Below are positions 25,626-34,525 of a DNA stretch of 50,368 nt, piece after piece (the first letter of the stretch is position 1; each line of letters starts with the position of its first letter). The stretch covers positions 1-50,368 of the forward strand of contig RDXB01000068.1 in assembly GCA_004292515.1 (NCBI GenBank), read 5' to 3'. Source of the stretch: Oscillatoriales cyanobacterium (GTDB taxonomy: Bacteria > Cyanobacteriota > Cyanobacteriia > CACIAM-69d). Below the pieces are notes generated by a model that saw only the letters and a list, made by a program, of their open reading frames with translations, was not told where the DNA came from and did not search any database. A program made the position numbers and the translations under genes.

Positions 25626-26580
25626 CCAATTTCTCCAGAATGGTGCTGGGAGAGATATCGCTCATTCGATCGGTCGGGGACTTGATGGCTACAAAGCGAT
25701 CGTCACCAGGCGGCAACAGCTTGGCGGGATCGGTGGGGCCAAACATGGCGATCGTGTAAGTACCCAGGGCCACGGAAATATGCATCGGGCCACTATCCCC
25801 ACAGAGCATCACATTCGCCCCCGCCGTGATCGCCGCGAGTTGGCCAATATTGTTGGGAGTTACCAACTTCAAACTCGGACAAGCCGCCTGCAACGTCGCC
25901 ACAAAATCCGTGTCATCGGGCCCCTTCACCAGCACGATCGGCAGTTCCGGCTTGGCCTGTTGCACCTTGGTCAGCACCGCTTTCCAGGCTTCCACCGGAT
26001 AGACCTTATCAAAGCCCTTCAGCTTGGCCATGGCACTGGAACCACCATGCACCAGCAAATACCCCTGGCCTTTGATGCCCAAGCGGGCTTGCTCTGCTTC
26101 TGCCCAAGACAGTTCCTTTTGGGGCACTTGCAACGACAGGGTGGGCCGAGCAGCCGCGATCCCAAAACCACGCACCAAGTCGTGGTAGAGATCGCCCGCG
26201 TATTGCTCCAGGTTCAGGGGCACAGGATCGGTCAAAAACATCTTGCCGCCGGCCGCATAGCCCACGCGCTTGGGAATCCCCGTCAGCCACAGCAGCAGCC
26301 CCACGGCCCACCGCCGCCCCAACGACAACACCGCGTCATATTCCCGATCGCGGATTGTGCCCAGCAGGTTGCCCCAGTCGGCGGGACTGTTGCGATCTTT
26401 GAAATCAAAGGCGATCGTGTCACGCACGGAGGCACAGACCTGGTAGGCCGCGATCGATCGTGGTTCCACAACCACATCGATTTGCGCCTTGGGATAGGCC
26501 TGTTTCAGTTGGGCCAGGGCGGGGAAAAATAAGATCTGGTCGCCAATGCCACCAGGTACGAGGGCGAGGATCTGCATCAT
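25618..26580 (-). CDS. Glycosyltransferase family 9 protein (heptosyltransferase-like)
   Basis: About 320 residues from ATG 26580. N-terminal ALVPGGIGDQILFFPALAQLK and C-terminal NVMLCGDSGPMHISVALGTYTIAMFGPTDP are the GT9 signatures (ADP-heptose:LPS heptosyltransferase fold, GT-B). It probably adds a sugar to a cell-envelope glycan. The in-frame upstream stretch to 26910 is a repeat-family A copy, so I exclude it. The product is encoded just before a HAD phosphatase of the GmhB type with overlapping genes, a pairing that fits a nucleotide-heptose pathway, but the HAD zinc site is unusual. Confidence 0.85.
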   Translation of the reverse strand: MMQILALVPGGIGDQILFFPALAQLKQAYPKAQIDVVVEPRSIAAYQVCASVRDTIAFDFKDRNSPADWGNLLGTIRDREYDAVLSLGRRWAVGLLLWLTGIPKRVGYAAGGKMFLTDPVPLNLEQYAGDLYHDLVRGFGIAAARPTLSLQVPQKELSWAEAEQARLGIKGQGYLLVHGGSSAMAKLKGFDKVYPVEAWKAVLTKVQQAKPELPIVLVKGPDDTDFVATLQAACPSLKLVTPNNIGQLAAITAGANVMLCGDSGPMHISVALGTYTIAMFGPTDPAKLLPPGDDRFVAIKSPTDRMSDISPSTILEKLGV

Positions 26581-26682
26581 AAAACTCGCGGGGTTGCCAA
26601 GTAGCGGCGGTAAAACAATATCGAAATCTGTGAAATGAAGCCTAGCGGATGTCGCTATTTCCTGAATTGAGGCTAAAACGGT

Positions 26683-26778
26683 TGGTTTTCCGTGCCTCAA
26701 TTGTCCTAACAAGGGGCTTAAGCTCCTTGCCCCCACGATCCGCCAAGGGTGGATGCGGGTCTCAGGTGCAATGACGAC
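26683..26778 (-). repeat. Dispersed repeat family A, copy A4
   Basis: Core reads TGCCTCAATTGTCCTAACAAG, then GGGGCTTAAGCTCC, then CCCACGATCCGCCAAGGGTGG and GGTCTCAGGTGC, the same order as the reverse complement of 48631-48761. Confidence 0.7.
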
Positions 26779-27007
26779 GATCTCTACATTACCGGTAGTG
26801 AGTAATGGTGCTTCGACCCGCGAGGACTTCGCAGGCGAACCCAAATTGCTACGGTCGGGAACCGCTCTTAATTTCGCTCTCAATTTTAAGAGGATCTGCT
26901 CTGGGGTCAACTCGATCGCCCAAATCCACGCCAGGGTTTAGGGAGTATCGTCAACTTACCTAAAACCCTGATGCTGCCGTTGCGCGATCGGGGGGAGCCA
27001 GATGCTC

Positions 27008-27078
27008 AGGCCCCTTGTTATGACAAGGGAGGCATGGAAAATTGATGATTTCAGATTCATTCTGGAAAATGATGACAC
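27008..27078 (+). repeat. Dispersed repeat family A, partial copy A5
   Basis: Holds GGCCCCTTGTTATGACAAGG then GGAGGCATGG and GATGATTTCAGATTCATTC; matches the right half of other copies. Confidence 0.65.
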
Positions 27079-27116
27079 CTCCTCACCTCCCGATTGTTGA
27101 TACTTTTATGAAAAAT

Positions 27117-27163
27117 AATCACCTACTGATCACCTACTGATCACCTAATGATCACCTACTGAT
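27117..27163. repeat. 11-bp tandem repeat, four units
   Basis: Unit ATCACCTACTG (variants ATCACCTAATG) repeated in tandem. Confidence 0.88.
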
Positions 27164-27338
27164 TTACTAGACTTCTTGAATCAATCCAAACTCTCACCCT
27201 AAGCCCCTCTACCAACTTGGGAGAGGGACTGGAAGACCCTAACAAAAGCGCTTTCACCCGCTATTGCTGGCTCCCCTTGACCCATCTCGGGAGAAGGGTT
27301 TGAGGAACGAGGGATGCTGGATCATTCACGCCAGCGGT

Positions 27339-28331
27339 CTACTGATTGGGCATCCAACCCAAGCCGATCGCTCCCAAAATTGCTACACCAAAAATCAGTC
27401 GGTAAATCACAAATACCCAGGTGTTTTGGGTTTGCAAAAACTTGAGCAACCAGGCGATCGCCGCATAGGACGACACCGCTGCCACCACCACCCCCAAGGT
27501 CAAAGACAGCCAGGCCCCAGAGGGCAGGCCATCTTTGATTACGCCTAGCAGTTCCACCAAGCCTGCCAGCGTAATGGCTGGGATGCCTAGGAGAAACGAA
27601 AAGCGAGCCGCAGCGGCGCGATCGATCCCCGCAAACAACCCTGCCGTCAAGGTCGATCCCGATCGCGACACGCCAGGGATCAGCGCCATGGCCTGGGCCG
27701 TGCCTAAAATCAGCCCATCATTCATGTCCAAAGCATTGAAGTGGCGATGCCGACTGCCGCTAATTTCCGCGAAGCCCAACAACAGGGCCATCACGATCGA
27801 GGCGATCGCGATCGCCCCCAAGCTACGGAGCGGTGAATGGTCAAAGTCAGGAATGAATTTTTTAATCGCCAAACCGCCCGCAACAATTGGCAGCGTTCCC
27901 AGAGCGATTCCCAGAGCAATTCTCAGTTGCCGATCGTTCCAGTTTTTGCGGGCGATCGCCTGGGCCGAGCCGCTAAAAATATCGGCCAAGTCCTGCCAAA
28001 AATAGGTCAGCACCGCCGCAATACTGCCCAACTGAATCACCGCCGTATAGGCCACGCCCGGATCACCCCACCCCAACACCACGGGCACAACCTTCAGGTG
28101 CGCCGTGCTGCTAATCGGCAAAAATTCGGTCAGCCCCTGCACTAGACCCAGCCCGATCGCCTCCAGCCAACTCACGCTCCCTCCGGCCGATGTATTGGCG
28201 ATCGCCGGTTCAGCCGCCACAGCCTTGACCGCCACCAACACCCCCCCAAGACCAGCCCAGCCTAGCCACCGTAGCCGACGGGCCGCTCGTACTGATTGTG
28301 ACTGGGGCGATTGTTCAATCAATGGATTCAT
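27339..28331 (-). CDS. uppP: Undecaprenyl-diphosphatase UppP (BacA type)
   Basis: 330 residues from ATG 28331. Hallmarks of the UppP/BacA family: EAIGLGLVQGLTEFLPISSTAHL near residue 60, and ALIPGVSRSGSTLTAGL near 220; both contain the conserved Glu/Arg/Ser catalytic residues. It recycles the lipid carrier undecaprenyl pyrophosphate for peptidoglycan and glycan synthesis in the plasma membrane. The 55 residues before the first membrane segment, including ALA-rich KAVAAEPAIANTS, are an extension beyond the usual length of 270; it may be a signal-like leader. It faces repeat-rich DNA on both sides. Confidence 0.93.
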   Translation of the reverse strand: MNPLIEQSPQSQSVRAARRLRWLGWAGLGGVLVAVKAVAAEPAIANTSAGGSVSWLEAIGLGLVQGLTEFLPISSTAHLKVVPVVLGWGDPGVAYTAVIQLGSIAAVLTYFWQDLADIFSGSAQAIARKNWNDRQLRIALGIALGTLPIVAGGLAIKKFIPDFDHSPLRSLGAIAIASIVMALLLGFAEISGSRHRHFNALDMNDGLILGTAQAMALIPGVSRSGSTLTAGLFAGIDRAAAARFSFLLGIPAITLAGLVELLGVIKDGLPSGAWLSLTLGVVVAAVSSYAAIAWLLKFLQTQNTWVFVIYRLIFGVAILGAIGLGWMPNQ

Positions 28332-28380
28332 AGCGATTAATAGCAACTAATAGCAGCGGGAAATGATGCTCTCTGGGAAT

Positions 28381-28455
28381 GTCTGAGCAGTCTCTTTTGA
28401 CCCGGAACCAGCACCAATAGTCGTGGGGGCAAGGAGTTTCAGCTCCTTATCCACG
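28381..28455 (-). repeat. Dispersed repeat family B, copy B3
   Basis: Read on the minus strand: AAGGAGCTGAAACTCCTTG, then CCCCCACGACTATTGGTGCTGG, as in B1 and B2. The snap-back core has one mismatch relative to the other copies. Confidence 0.72.
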
Positions 28456-28489
28456 TTGATCGATGAGGCATCGATGGGGCTTGATTAAT

Positions 28490-28513
28490 CGATGGGGCAT
28501 CGATGCCCCATCG
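28490..28513. repeat. 24-bp perfect palindrome
   Basis: Centred on ATCGAT with arms CGATGGGGC and GCCCCATCG; 12 bp per arm. Two GATGGGG/GATGAGG partial copies flank it. Confidence 0.88.
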
Positions 28514-28558
28514 ATGAGGCTTGCAGAGTATCAATTTTGGCTTTTCAGACATCCTCCC

Positions 28559-28705
28559 AGGACTGACACAAAACCTCAATTGCCCTCCTCCCCCAACCTC
28601 TTCCCCGAGGACGAGAGCAGGGGAGTCAGCCTGATTCGGGTTCCCCTTGCCCGACCTGCGAGAGAGACGAGGGGCGAGGGTCTGAGAAAATCCTGCGTCA
28701 GTCCT
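28559..28705 (+). repeat. MITE-like repeat family C, copy C1
   Basis: 147 bp with 12-bp terminal inverted repeats AGGACTGACACA and TGCGTCAGTCCT (one mismatch). Interior is GC-rich with imperfect dyads (CCTCAATTGCCCTCCTCCCC..GAGGGGCGAGGG). No open frame of note, so a miniature inverted-repeat element, not an autonomous IS. Confidence 0.75.
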
Positions 28706-28791
28706 AACGGAAAAAACGGGTTTAAAACGGACAAGCAACCGATAAAACCTACAGCACTCTACAGCGGTCTATCCTGACAACCGGCGCATTG

Positions 28792-28847
28792 ATTGCCCAC
28801 CAAGAGTACCCACCAAGATTGCCCACCAAGATTGCCCACCAAGATTG
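28792..28847. repeat. 13-bp tandem repeat, four units
   Basis: Unit ATTGCCCACCAAG, one unit with AGTAC in place of ATTGC. Confidence 0.85.
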
Positions 28848-28878
28848 TGCGCGGGTAGATTGCACAGTGGCCGAGGGC

Positions 28879-28946
28879 GATCGGGCATGACTACATACCG
28901 ATCATCGGGCATGACTGCATACTAATCGGGCATAACTACACACTAG
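28879..28946. repeat. Degenerate 20-24-bp tandem repeat, three units
   Basis: Three spaced copies of ATCGGGCATGACTACATAC-like sequence with single-base changes. Confidence 0.7.
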
Positions 28947-29203
28947 GGTGCGTTGTCCAGACTGGACACAACCGCTTCCATGGGTGAATGGCCAACCTCG
29001 GTGATGCGAGTAGACTATTAATGTGCTGTTGGTGTGCTGTAGTCGCCCGCGATCGATACCTTCTGGTTGAGCATAGCCGCAGTCTTCCCGATTGCGCTCA
29101 GGCTAAGCTATCGAGCGGCTATTGCCCCCTTCAGTCTGTGGTATGTTAAGAAAACTGAAGATAAAAATTAATAAACCAAACCAAAGTAGCAGGCTTTCTC
29201 ATT

Positions 29204-30004
29204 TTGGTTGCCCACAACTCCGCCTACAGCGCAATCACCCCCTTCCATCGATCCATTCCTGCTGTTGCCCCGGTCACTGCTCCGCTCCCTGTCCCCGAAG
29301 CGTCTGACATTGCCCCGGCCACTGCTGATCATCAAGAGCCTCAAGTACTGGCCACCGTGGAGTGGCTGTTTGCTGCGTCAATCTTTCTGGTTTCGGGGCC
29401 TGTTTTCATTGAAGCGCCCTTAGTGCGCTGGATGCCTGCCCTTTGTACGGCCTTGACCTTGGCCTTGGTCATGGGGGGAGCCTGGTTGCTCGATCGCCAG
29501 CGTTGGCAGATTTGGGGCAGCTTGCTGGTGGGGTTTAGCTGGAGCTGGCTGGCGGGGTCGCTCTACTGGGGTTGGTTGCGCTGGGAACCAACGGTGCACC
29601 TGCCCATGGAAGCGATCGCCCTACCGATGGCATTGATTGCGGTGCGATCGCGCTGGGGCCGCATTGGCAGCTTTTTCTATTTGGGATCGCTGCTAGGCAC
29701 GGCAATCACCGACAGCTACTTCTACTTGGTGGATCTGATGCCCTGCTGGCGACAAGCGATCGCCGCCGAAAGCAATAGCTTGCAAGCCGTTGCCCCCATC
29801 TTGCATGCCGCCCTCGACAAAATGTATACCCCCTGGGGCTTGGGCTGGGCCGCCTTGCTGGCCGGATCGCTACTGCTAGCCGGGTTGGCCACGGGTTGGC
29901 AGGCCAAGCGATCGGGTGACTTGGCGTGGGCCGTCTTCAGTGCGGCCTTGCTGGGGACTTTGTTTGTGGATGGGCTGTTTTGGGTGAGTGCATTGCTGGC
30001 GTAA
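29204..30004 (+). CDS. DUF3120 family membrane protein
   Basis: 266 residues by the TTG at 29204; several hydrophobic segments. The blocks GSLLVGFSWSWLAGSLYWGW, ALPMALIAVRSRWGRIGSF and FYLGSLLGTAITDSYFYLVD match DUF3120, a cyanobacterial membrane family of unknown function. Start is uncertain: no ribosome binding site precedes 29204, and a GTG near 29357 is in frame. It stands alone after the repeat-rich gap. Confidence 0.8.
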   Translation: MVAHNSAYSAITPFHRSIPAVAPVTAPLPVPEASDIAPATADHQEPQVLATVEWLFAASIFLVSGPVFIEAPLVRWMPALCTALTLALVMGGAWLLDRQRWQIWGSLLVGFSWSWLAGSLYWGWLRWEPTVHLPMEAIALPMALIAVRSRWGRIGSFFYLGSLLGTAITDSYFYLVDLMPCWRQAIAAESNSLQAVAPILHAALDKMYTPWGLGWAALLAGSLLLAGLATGWQAKRSGDLAWAVFSAALLGTLFVDGLFWVSALLA

Positions 30005-30307
30005 GTGCTATTGGCGGATCGCGCGCGGTCTACGCGGTTTATGCTCGCGGTTTATGCTGTCGTTGAATCCCTGGATTGCGTTAGGCTATCGTATCGGGTG
30101 ACGCGATGCAGTTAGCCCCCTAGCCACCGATGCATCGATACCGACTCGATCCGCCGAATGCCGCATCAGCAGAATTTTGCTAGCCTAATTTTGCCCGCTG
30201 CATTGCATTCTGAGGGTCAAACAATCCCGATCGTCAGGCTGGGGTAGTGTATATTGTGCCGGACTAAAATTACGTCGTAGTCCTCTAGGACTCTCTTCTG
30301 TGCGCGC
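30005..30307. other. Gap upstream of the FHA-cyclase gene
   Basis: About 300 bp. A 13-bp unit CGCGGTTTATGCT occurs twice at about 30033-30058. Nothing else is recognisable. Confidence 0.45.
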
Positions 30308-31297
30308 GTGGTTACGCTCCAGCCCTGTCCGCATTTAATTCTGAGAACCGAGTCCGGCAGTCGCTATTTGCCTTTGGTGGGCAGCACCTGCTGGACGGTC
30401 GGCCGAAGCCCTGATAACGATTTCGTGCTGGGCGATCCCTGGATTTCGCGCAACCACGCCATGCTCCAGTGCATGGAAGATGGTGCTTTTTATCTAATTG
30501 ACTTGGGCAGTCGTAACGGTTCGTTTGTGAACGGTCGGCGTGTGAGCATTCCCGTGACGCTGCAAAGTGGCGATCGCTTGACCTTTGGCCAAACCGAATT
30601 GGATTTTTATTCGCCCGCCCACGATCGGGAATATAGCGCCAGCGATAGTTTTGACTTTTCGGTGACGGCCACGTTGCATGTGCGGCGGCTGATCACGATT
30701 TTGGTAGCAGATATTCGCAATTTCACGGGTCTGACGCGCCAAACCGACGAGAAGGTGCTCTCTGAGGCGATCGGTACTTGGTTTCGGCAAGCGGGCAATA
30801 TCATCCGCGAGTCCGGCAGTTGGGTTGATAAATATATTGGTGATGCGGTGATGGCGGTTTGGATTCACGGGGAGCAGGAAGTGAGTCCCCGCGAGGTGCT
30901 GCAAATTTTTGAGGCGGTGAATGCGCTGCAAAAAATGACGCGGGACTTGCATTTGCACTATCCGCTGCCCTTTCCCCTGCGAATTGGGACTGGGGCCAAC
31001 ACGGGCTATGCAATGGTGGGCAACACCGGCAGCAGCGATCGCCCAGACTATACGGCCCTGGGCGATACGGTCAATGCGGCGTTTCGGCTCGAGTCCTGCA
31101 CGAAAGAGTTGAAGTTGGATGTGGCGATCGGCAAGACCACCTACCAATACCTCTGTGCGCTGGATAGTTCTGCCTGCCAAGTGTTTCAGGAATATCAGGT
31201 CAATCTCAAGGGCTATGACACCGAAAGCGTGGCCTACGCCTCCACCTATGAAGATCTCGATCGCCTGCTGGCGCGTCGATCGGAATCCTCCGTCTGA
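30308..31297 (+). CDS. FHA-domain adenylate/guanylate cyclase
   Basis: 329 residues, soluble. Residues 25-100 form an FHA phospho-Thr-binding domain (VGRSPDNDFVLGDPWISRNH, with Arg33, Ser48 and His50 in expected places; then LGSRNGSFVNG). Residues 125-310 are a class III cyclase: metal Asp135 in ADIRNFTG, Lys175 and Asp179 in DKYIGDAVMAVW, and Thr249 in DYTALGDTVNAAFRLES. The Thr marks class IIIb. Thus a phosphorylation-dependent partner probably docks on the FHA domain and controls cAMP synthesis. Start GTG 30308 gives a compact protein. Confidence 0.9.
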   Translation: MVTLQPCPHLILRTESGSRYLPLVGSTCWTVGRSPDNDFVLGDPWISRNHAMLQCMEDGAFYLIDLGSRNGSFVNGRRVSIPVTLQSGDRLTFGQTELDFYSPAHDREYSASDSFDFSVTATLHVRRLITILVADIRNFTGLTRQTDEKVLSEAIGTWFRQAGNIIRESGSWVDKYIGDAVMAVWIHGEQEVSPREVLQIFEAVNALQKMTRDLHLHYPLPFPLRIGTGANTGYAMVGNTGSSDRPDYTALGDTVNAAFRLESCTKELKLDVAIGKTTYQYLCALDSSACQVFQEYQVNLKGYDTESVAYASTYEDLDRLLARRSESSV

Positions 31298-31646
31298 GTT
31301 TGGGGCGATCGGGGGGCAATGGTAGGCGATCGGGATCGATGGGGCGATCGGGCTGGCAAATCGCGACGCGCGCCCAAATCTATGCAACAATTAGCTCGCG
31401 ACTGGCTTTCGCCCGTTTGTCTGTTGGCGAGCGATGCTGTGGAAGGTAAGTAGGCGTTTCATCAGCACTTTTACCGACCTACCGACAGGTGGCTCGGGAC
31501 TTGAGATACTGGTGATATTATTCGAGGTTTTTGCCGGCAAAGGAGACTGTTCGATCTAACTACCCATCGGGAATTTGGATCGGAGGCCGTTGTTGCTGGC
31601 AATTCTGCCATAATTTGCTGTGTCTTGTAAGGAGGTACCGATTCCC
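31298..31646. promoter_or_regulatory. Gap upstream of psbU
   Basis: Holds the psbU promoter. A ribosome binding site, AAGGAGGT (31629-31636), lies 10 nt before the psbU start. A CATAAT at about 31607 could be a -10 box, without a matching -35. No gene is supported. Confidence 0.4.
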
Positions 31647-32036
31647 ATGAGACGGTTTGTTCGTCTAGTATTTGTGATCGCCCTGGTGGCTTTGACCTGG
31701 ATTGGTGCAGGCCAGCCGCAAGCCGCGTTGGCTGGAGCATCCCTGAATAGTGCCGATGCAAAGCTGGCAACGGAATTCGGCAAAAAAATTGATTTGAACA
31801 ATACCAATATCAGCAATTTCAAGTCTTACCGTGGTCTCTATCCGACGCTGGCACAAAAAGTAATTGCCAATGCGCCCTATGATTCGGCGGAAGATGTGCT
31901 GAATATTGCGGGTTTGAGCGATCGACAAACAAGTTTGCTGAAGGAATATTTGGATGCTGGCACCTTTACGGTGACTCCGGTTGATCCGGTCTTCAATGAA
32001 GGCGACGATCGCATTAACAACGGTGCTTACAAATAA
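31647..32036 (+). CDS. psbU: Photosystem II 12-kDa extrinsic protein PsbU
   Basis: 129 residues. A thylakoid-lumen signal peptide ([20 protein letters not shown], cleavage after AALA) precedes the mature protein, [20 protein letters not shown]. The rest has the helix-hairpin-helix-like PsbU fold: [20 protein letters not shown] and [19 protein letters not shown]. PsbU stabilises the oxygen-evolving Mn cluster on the lumenal side of photosystem II. AAGGAGGT precedes the ATG. This gene is one of the clearest marks of a cyanobacterium. Confidence 0.97.
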   Translation: MRRFVRLVFVIALVALTWIGAGQPQAALAGASLNSADAKLATEFGKKIDLNNTNISNFKSYRGLYPTLAQKVIANAPYDSAEDVLNIAGLSDRQTSLLKEYLDAGTFTVTPVDPVFNEGDDRINNGAYK

Positions 32037-32554
32037 GACAACAATGGCAGCGGTGATGGCTGAATGGGCCTAGACCAGAATCAGCGATCGCGCGACCGAC
32101 TTTGTTGTTTAATCAAGCGCTGAATTGGGCGTTGAGTCTAAAACCGATCTGGCTAGATTGCTCATCGCCACTGGGTCGGTTTGTAGTCAACGCCGGCCAT
32201 TTGATGTTCTTGGGCTGTGATTAATGCAAGCGACTGTCCTACTTGGGAGATTGGGGCCGACTCGTTTGTTAAATCACAGCCCATTTGCTTAGGGGGATCG
32301 CCCAACTGCGGCATCCGATCTTGAAGGCGATCGCGTGGGGACTTGTCCCGCTTGGCGCGATCGCCTTTCGCTCAAGATTCGCTCAAGATCAGCAACTGCT
32401 ATTGCGATGGTGTTGGACATAATCTTGAATTTGACACCGGGTTTGACCATCGGTGCGGTCGGGAATGGGAGAATGGCGATCGCCCCGCAGACCGTTGCTG
32501 GCTACCCATCACGCCGGTTGGTTGCCCGTGGGGATTACCTTTTGATAGCCCGCT
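32037..32554. other. Gap between psbU and nadB
   Basis: About 520 bp without a supported gene. It contains a HIP1-based hairpin at 32324-32368, described separately. Short open frames here overlap the nadB start and show no domain. Confidence 0.45.
32324..32368. terminator. HIP1-based hairpin, possible terminator
   Basis: Stem AGGCGATCGCG / CGCGATCGCCT (11 bp, perfect) enclosing a second small stem GGGGAC / GTCCC, followed by TTT. It is about 290 bp after psbU, so either a terminator of a longer transcript or simply a HIP1-rich dyad. Confidence 0.4.
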
Positions 32555-34255
32555 ATGACTGACCCTGTGCCTGCGACTGCGATCGATCATCCGACGGTGG
32601 AACATTTCGATGCGATCGTTGTGGGTTGTGGAGCAGCAGGTCTCTATTCGGCCTTGTGCTTGCCCGAGTCTTGGACAGTGGCGGTGGTGACCAAGGCCAC
32701 GGTGTCGCGATCGGCCAGTGACTGGGCCCAAGGTGGCTTGGCGGCGGTGACGGCTCCCGATGATTCCCTGGCGCTGCATGTGGCGGATACCTTGGCAGCG
32801 GGGGCGGGCCTGTGCGATCGGGCGGCGGTGGAATTTTTGGTGGCGGAGGCTCCGGCTTGCGTGGCGCGGCTGGTGGAGCTGGGGGTGGCGTTCGATCGCG
32901 AAGATGATCAGTTAGCCGTGACCCTGGAAGCGGCCCACTCGCGGCGGCGGGTGCTACATGCGGCCGATGCCACGGGACGCGCGGTGATCAGCGCCCTTAC
33001 GGCCCGGGTCTTGGATCGATCGAACATCACAGTGCTGTCCCAAACCCTGGTGATTGACCTGTGGCTTGATGCGGCGAACCAGCGCTGCTTAGGCATTTCC
33101 TGTTTGCAAGGGGGTCGCCTGCGGTGGCTCTCCGCTGGGGCCACAATCCTGGCTACGGGTGGCGGCGGCCAGGTATTTGCCCACACAACCAATCCAACGG
33201 TCAGCACGGGCGACGGTGTGGCCATGGCCTATCGCGCTGGGGCCGTGTTGCGCGATTTGGAATTTGTGCAGTTTCACCCCACGGCGTTGGACTTGCCCGG
33301 TGCGCCGCATTTTTTGATTAGTGAGGCAGTGCGCGGCGAAGGGGCCCATTTAGTCGATGCCCAAGGACGGCGGTTTGCCTTTGACTTCCATGAAGCGGGG
33401 GAGTTGGCCCCCCGAGATGCGGTTAGTCGGGCGATTTATGCGCACTTGCAGCAATATGGGGGCGATCGCGTCTGGCTCGATTTGCGCCCGATTCCCGTCA
33501 ATCGCATCTTGCACCGGTTCCCCAACATTCTGAAAGCTTGCCAGGAGTGGGGCATTGATCCGCTAACGGAGCCGATTCCCGTGTCGCCCGCCGCCCACTA
33601 CTGGATGGGGGGAATTGCGACCGACCAGGCTAACCGCACCTCGATCGCCCAGCTCTACGCCGTAGGTGAAACAGCCAGCACGGGCGTGCATGGGGCCAAC
33701 CGCTTGGCCAGTAACTCGCTGCTGGAGTGCATTGTGTTTGGTACGCAGTTTGGGGCGATCGCTGCATTGGAGTCGCCGCCAAGTTTACCTGCTGCCCAAC
33801 CGATCGCCTTGCCATCGATCGCGACGGCTTGCTCCCCTGATGTGGCCCATTGGCGGGAGCGGCTGCCCCATTTGGTGTGGCAGGCAGCGGGGATCTGTCG
33901 TGATTCAGCCACCTTGCAGGGAGCGATCGCCCAAATCCAGGCGGCCCGGGCCACCTTGCAAACCCTGCCAATTCAGCATGTGATGGAACAAATGCAACCG
34001 GGCATGACCTGGCAACTGGAGCAGCCTGAGGCGATCGCCGCTGTGCAGCAATGGGTGGAAACGCGCAATTTGTTGGATGTGGCGCGCCCGTTGCTCGAAA
34101 GCGCCCTTTTTCGCACCGAAAGTCGCGGCGGCCACCATCGCACAGACCACCCCAACACCAACCCCGACTGGGAATGTCATACGTTGGTGCAGGGCGATCG
34201 CCGCTGGATTTCGCGATCGGGCTTGGGGGCGCGATCGACACCGCCTTGGGTTTAG
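32555..34255 (+). CDS. nadB: L-aspartate oxidase NadB
   Basis: 566 residues, FAD enzyme. Dinucleotide-binding VVGCGAAGLYSALCL near residue 22; SRSASDWAQGGLAAV; FHPTALDLPGAPHFLISEAVRGEGAHL; and GIATDQANRTSIAQLYAVGETASTGVHGANRLASNSL are all diagnostic of NadB. It oxidises aspartate to iminoaspartate, the first step of de novo NAD synthesis. No nadA or nadC gene is in the window. The ATG at 32555 follows TAGCCCGCT with no clear ribosome binding site. Confidence 0.96.
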   Translation: MTDPVPATAIDHPTVEHFDAIVVGCGAAGLYSALCLPESWTVAVVTKATVSRSASDWAQGGLAAVTAPDDSLALHVADTLAAGAGLCDRAAVEFLVAEAPACVARLVELGVAFDREDDQLAVTLEAAHSRRRVLHAADATGRAVISALTARVLDRSNITVLSQTLVIDLWLDAANQRCLGISCLQGGRLRWLSAGATILATGGGGQVFAHTTNPTVSTGDGVAMAYRAGAVLRDLEFVQFHPTALDLPGAPHFLISEAVRGEGAHLVDAQGRRFAFDFHEAGELAPRDAVSRAIYAHLQQYGGDRVWLDLRPIPVNRILHRFPNILKACQEWGIDPLTEPIPVSPAAHYWMGGIATDQANRTSIAQLYAVGETASTGVHGANRLASNSLLECIVFGTQFGAIAALESPPSLPAAQPIALPSIATACSPDVAHWRERLPHLVWQAAGICRDSATLQGAIAQIQAARATLQTLPIQHVMEQMQPGMTWQLEQPEAIAAVQQWVETRNLLDVARPLLESALFRTESRGGHHRTDHPNTNPDWECHTLVQGDRRWISRSGLGARSTPPWV

Positions 34256-34345
34256 CAGAAGTATCCCTGGCAATGCCCTAGGGATGAATCGTCGCAACGA
34301 AAATAACCTGCTTGACCACCCACAAAACACAACAAACCAGAAGTT

Positions 34346-34465
34346 TGAAGCCGAAACTATGAAGCCAAAACTGTGAAATCGAAACTGTGAAGCCAAAACT
34401 GTGAAACCGGGACTGTAAAGCCGAAATCGTGAAACCAAAGCCGAAATCGTGAAACCAAAACTGTG
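34346..34465. repeat. 16-bp degenerate tandem repeat, about seven units
   Basis: Units of the type GTGAAGCCAAAACT with variants (GAAGCCGAAACTAT, GTGAAATCGAAACT). It lies between convergent nadB and the S24 gene. Confidence 0.85.
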
Positions 34466-34525
34466 CCCATGATCGATCTAGACACAAGCACAGGGCCCCA
34501 GACCTAGGCCCAGACTGAAACACTA

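Larger units (their letters stand above)
26581..27338. other. 750-bp gap with family A repeats and tandem repeats
   Basis: Contains family A copies A4 (26683-26778, minus) and A5 (27008-27078, plus), a tandem repeat at 27117-27163, and a C-like interior stretch near 27190-27310 (CCCCTCTACCAACTTGGGAGAGGG). No gene is supported. Confidence 0.6.
28332..29203. other. 870-bp gap made of repeats
   Basis: From left: family B copy B3 (28381-28455, minus), a 24-bp perfect palindrome (28490-28513), MITE-like family C copy C1 (28559-28705), and two tandem arrays (28792-28847, 28879-28946). No gene is supported. Confidence 0.65.

Noticed and set aside
32335-32562. Plus-strand open frame before nadB
   Set aside because: It crosses a HIP1 hairpin and the nadB start and shows no domain.
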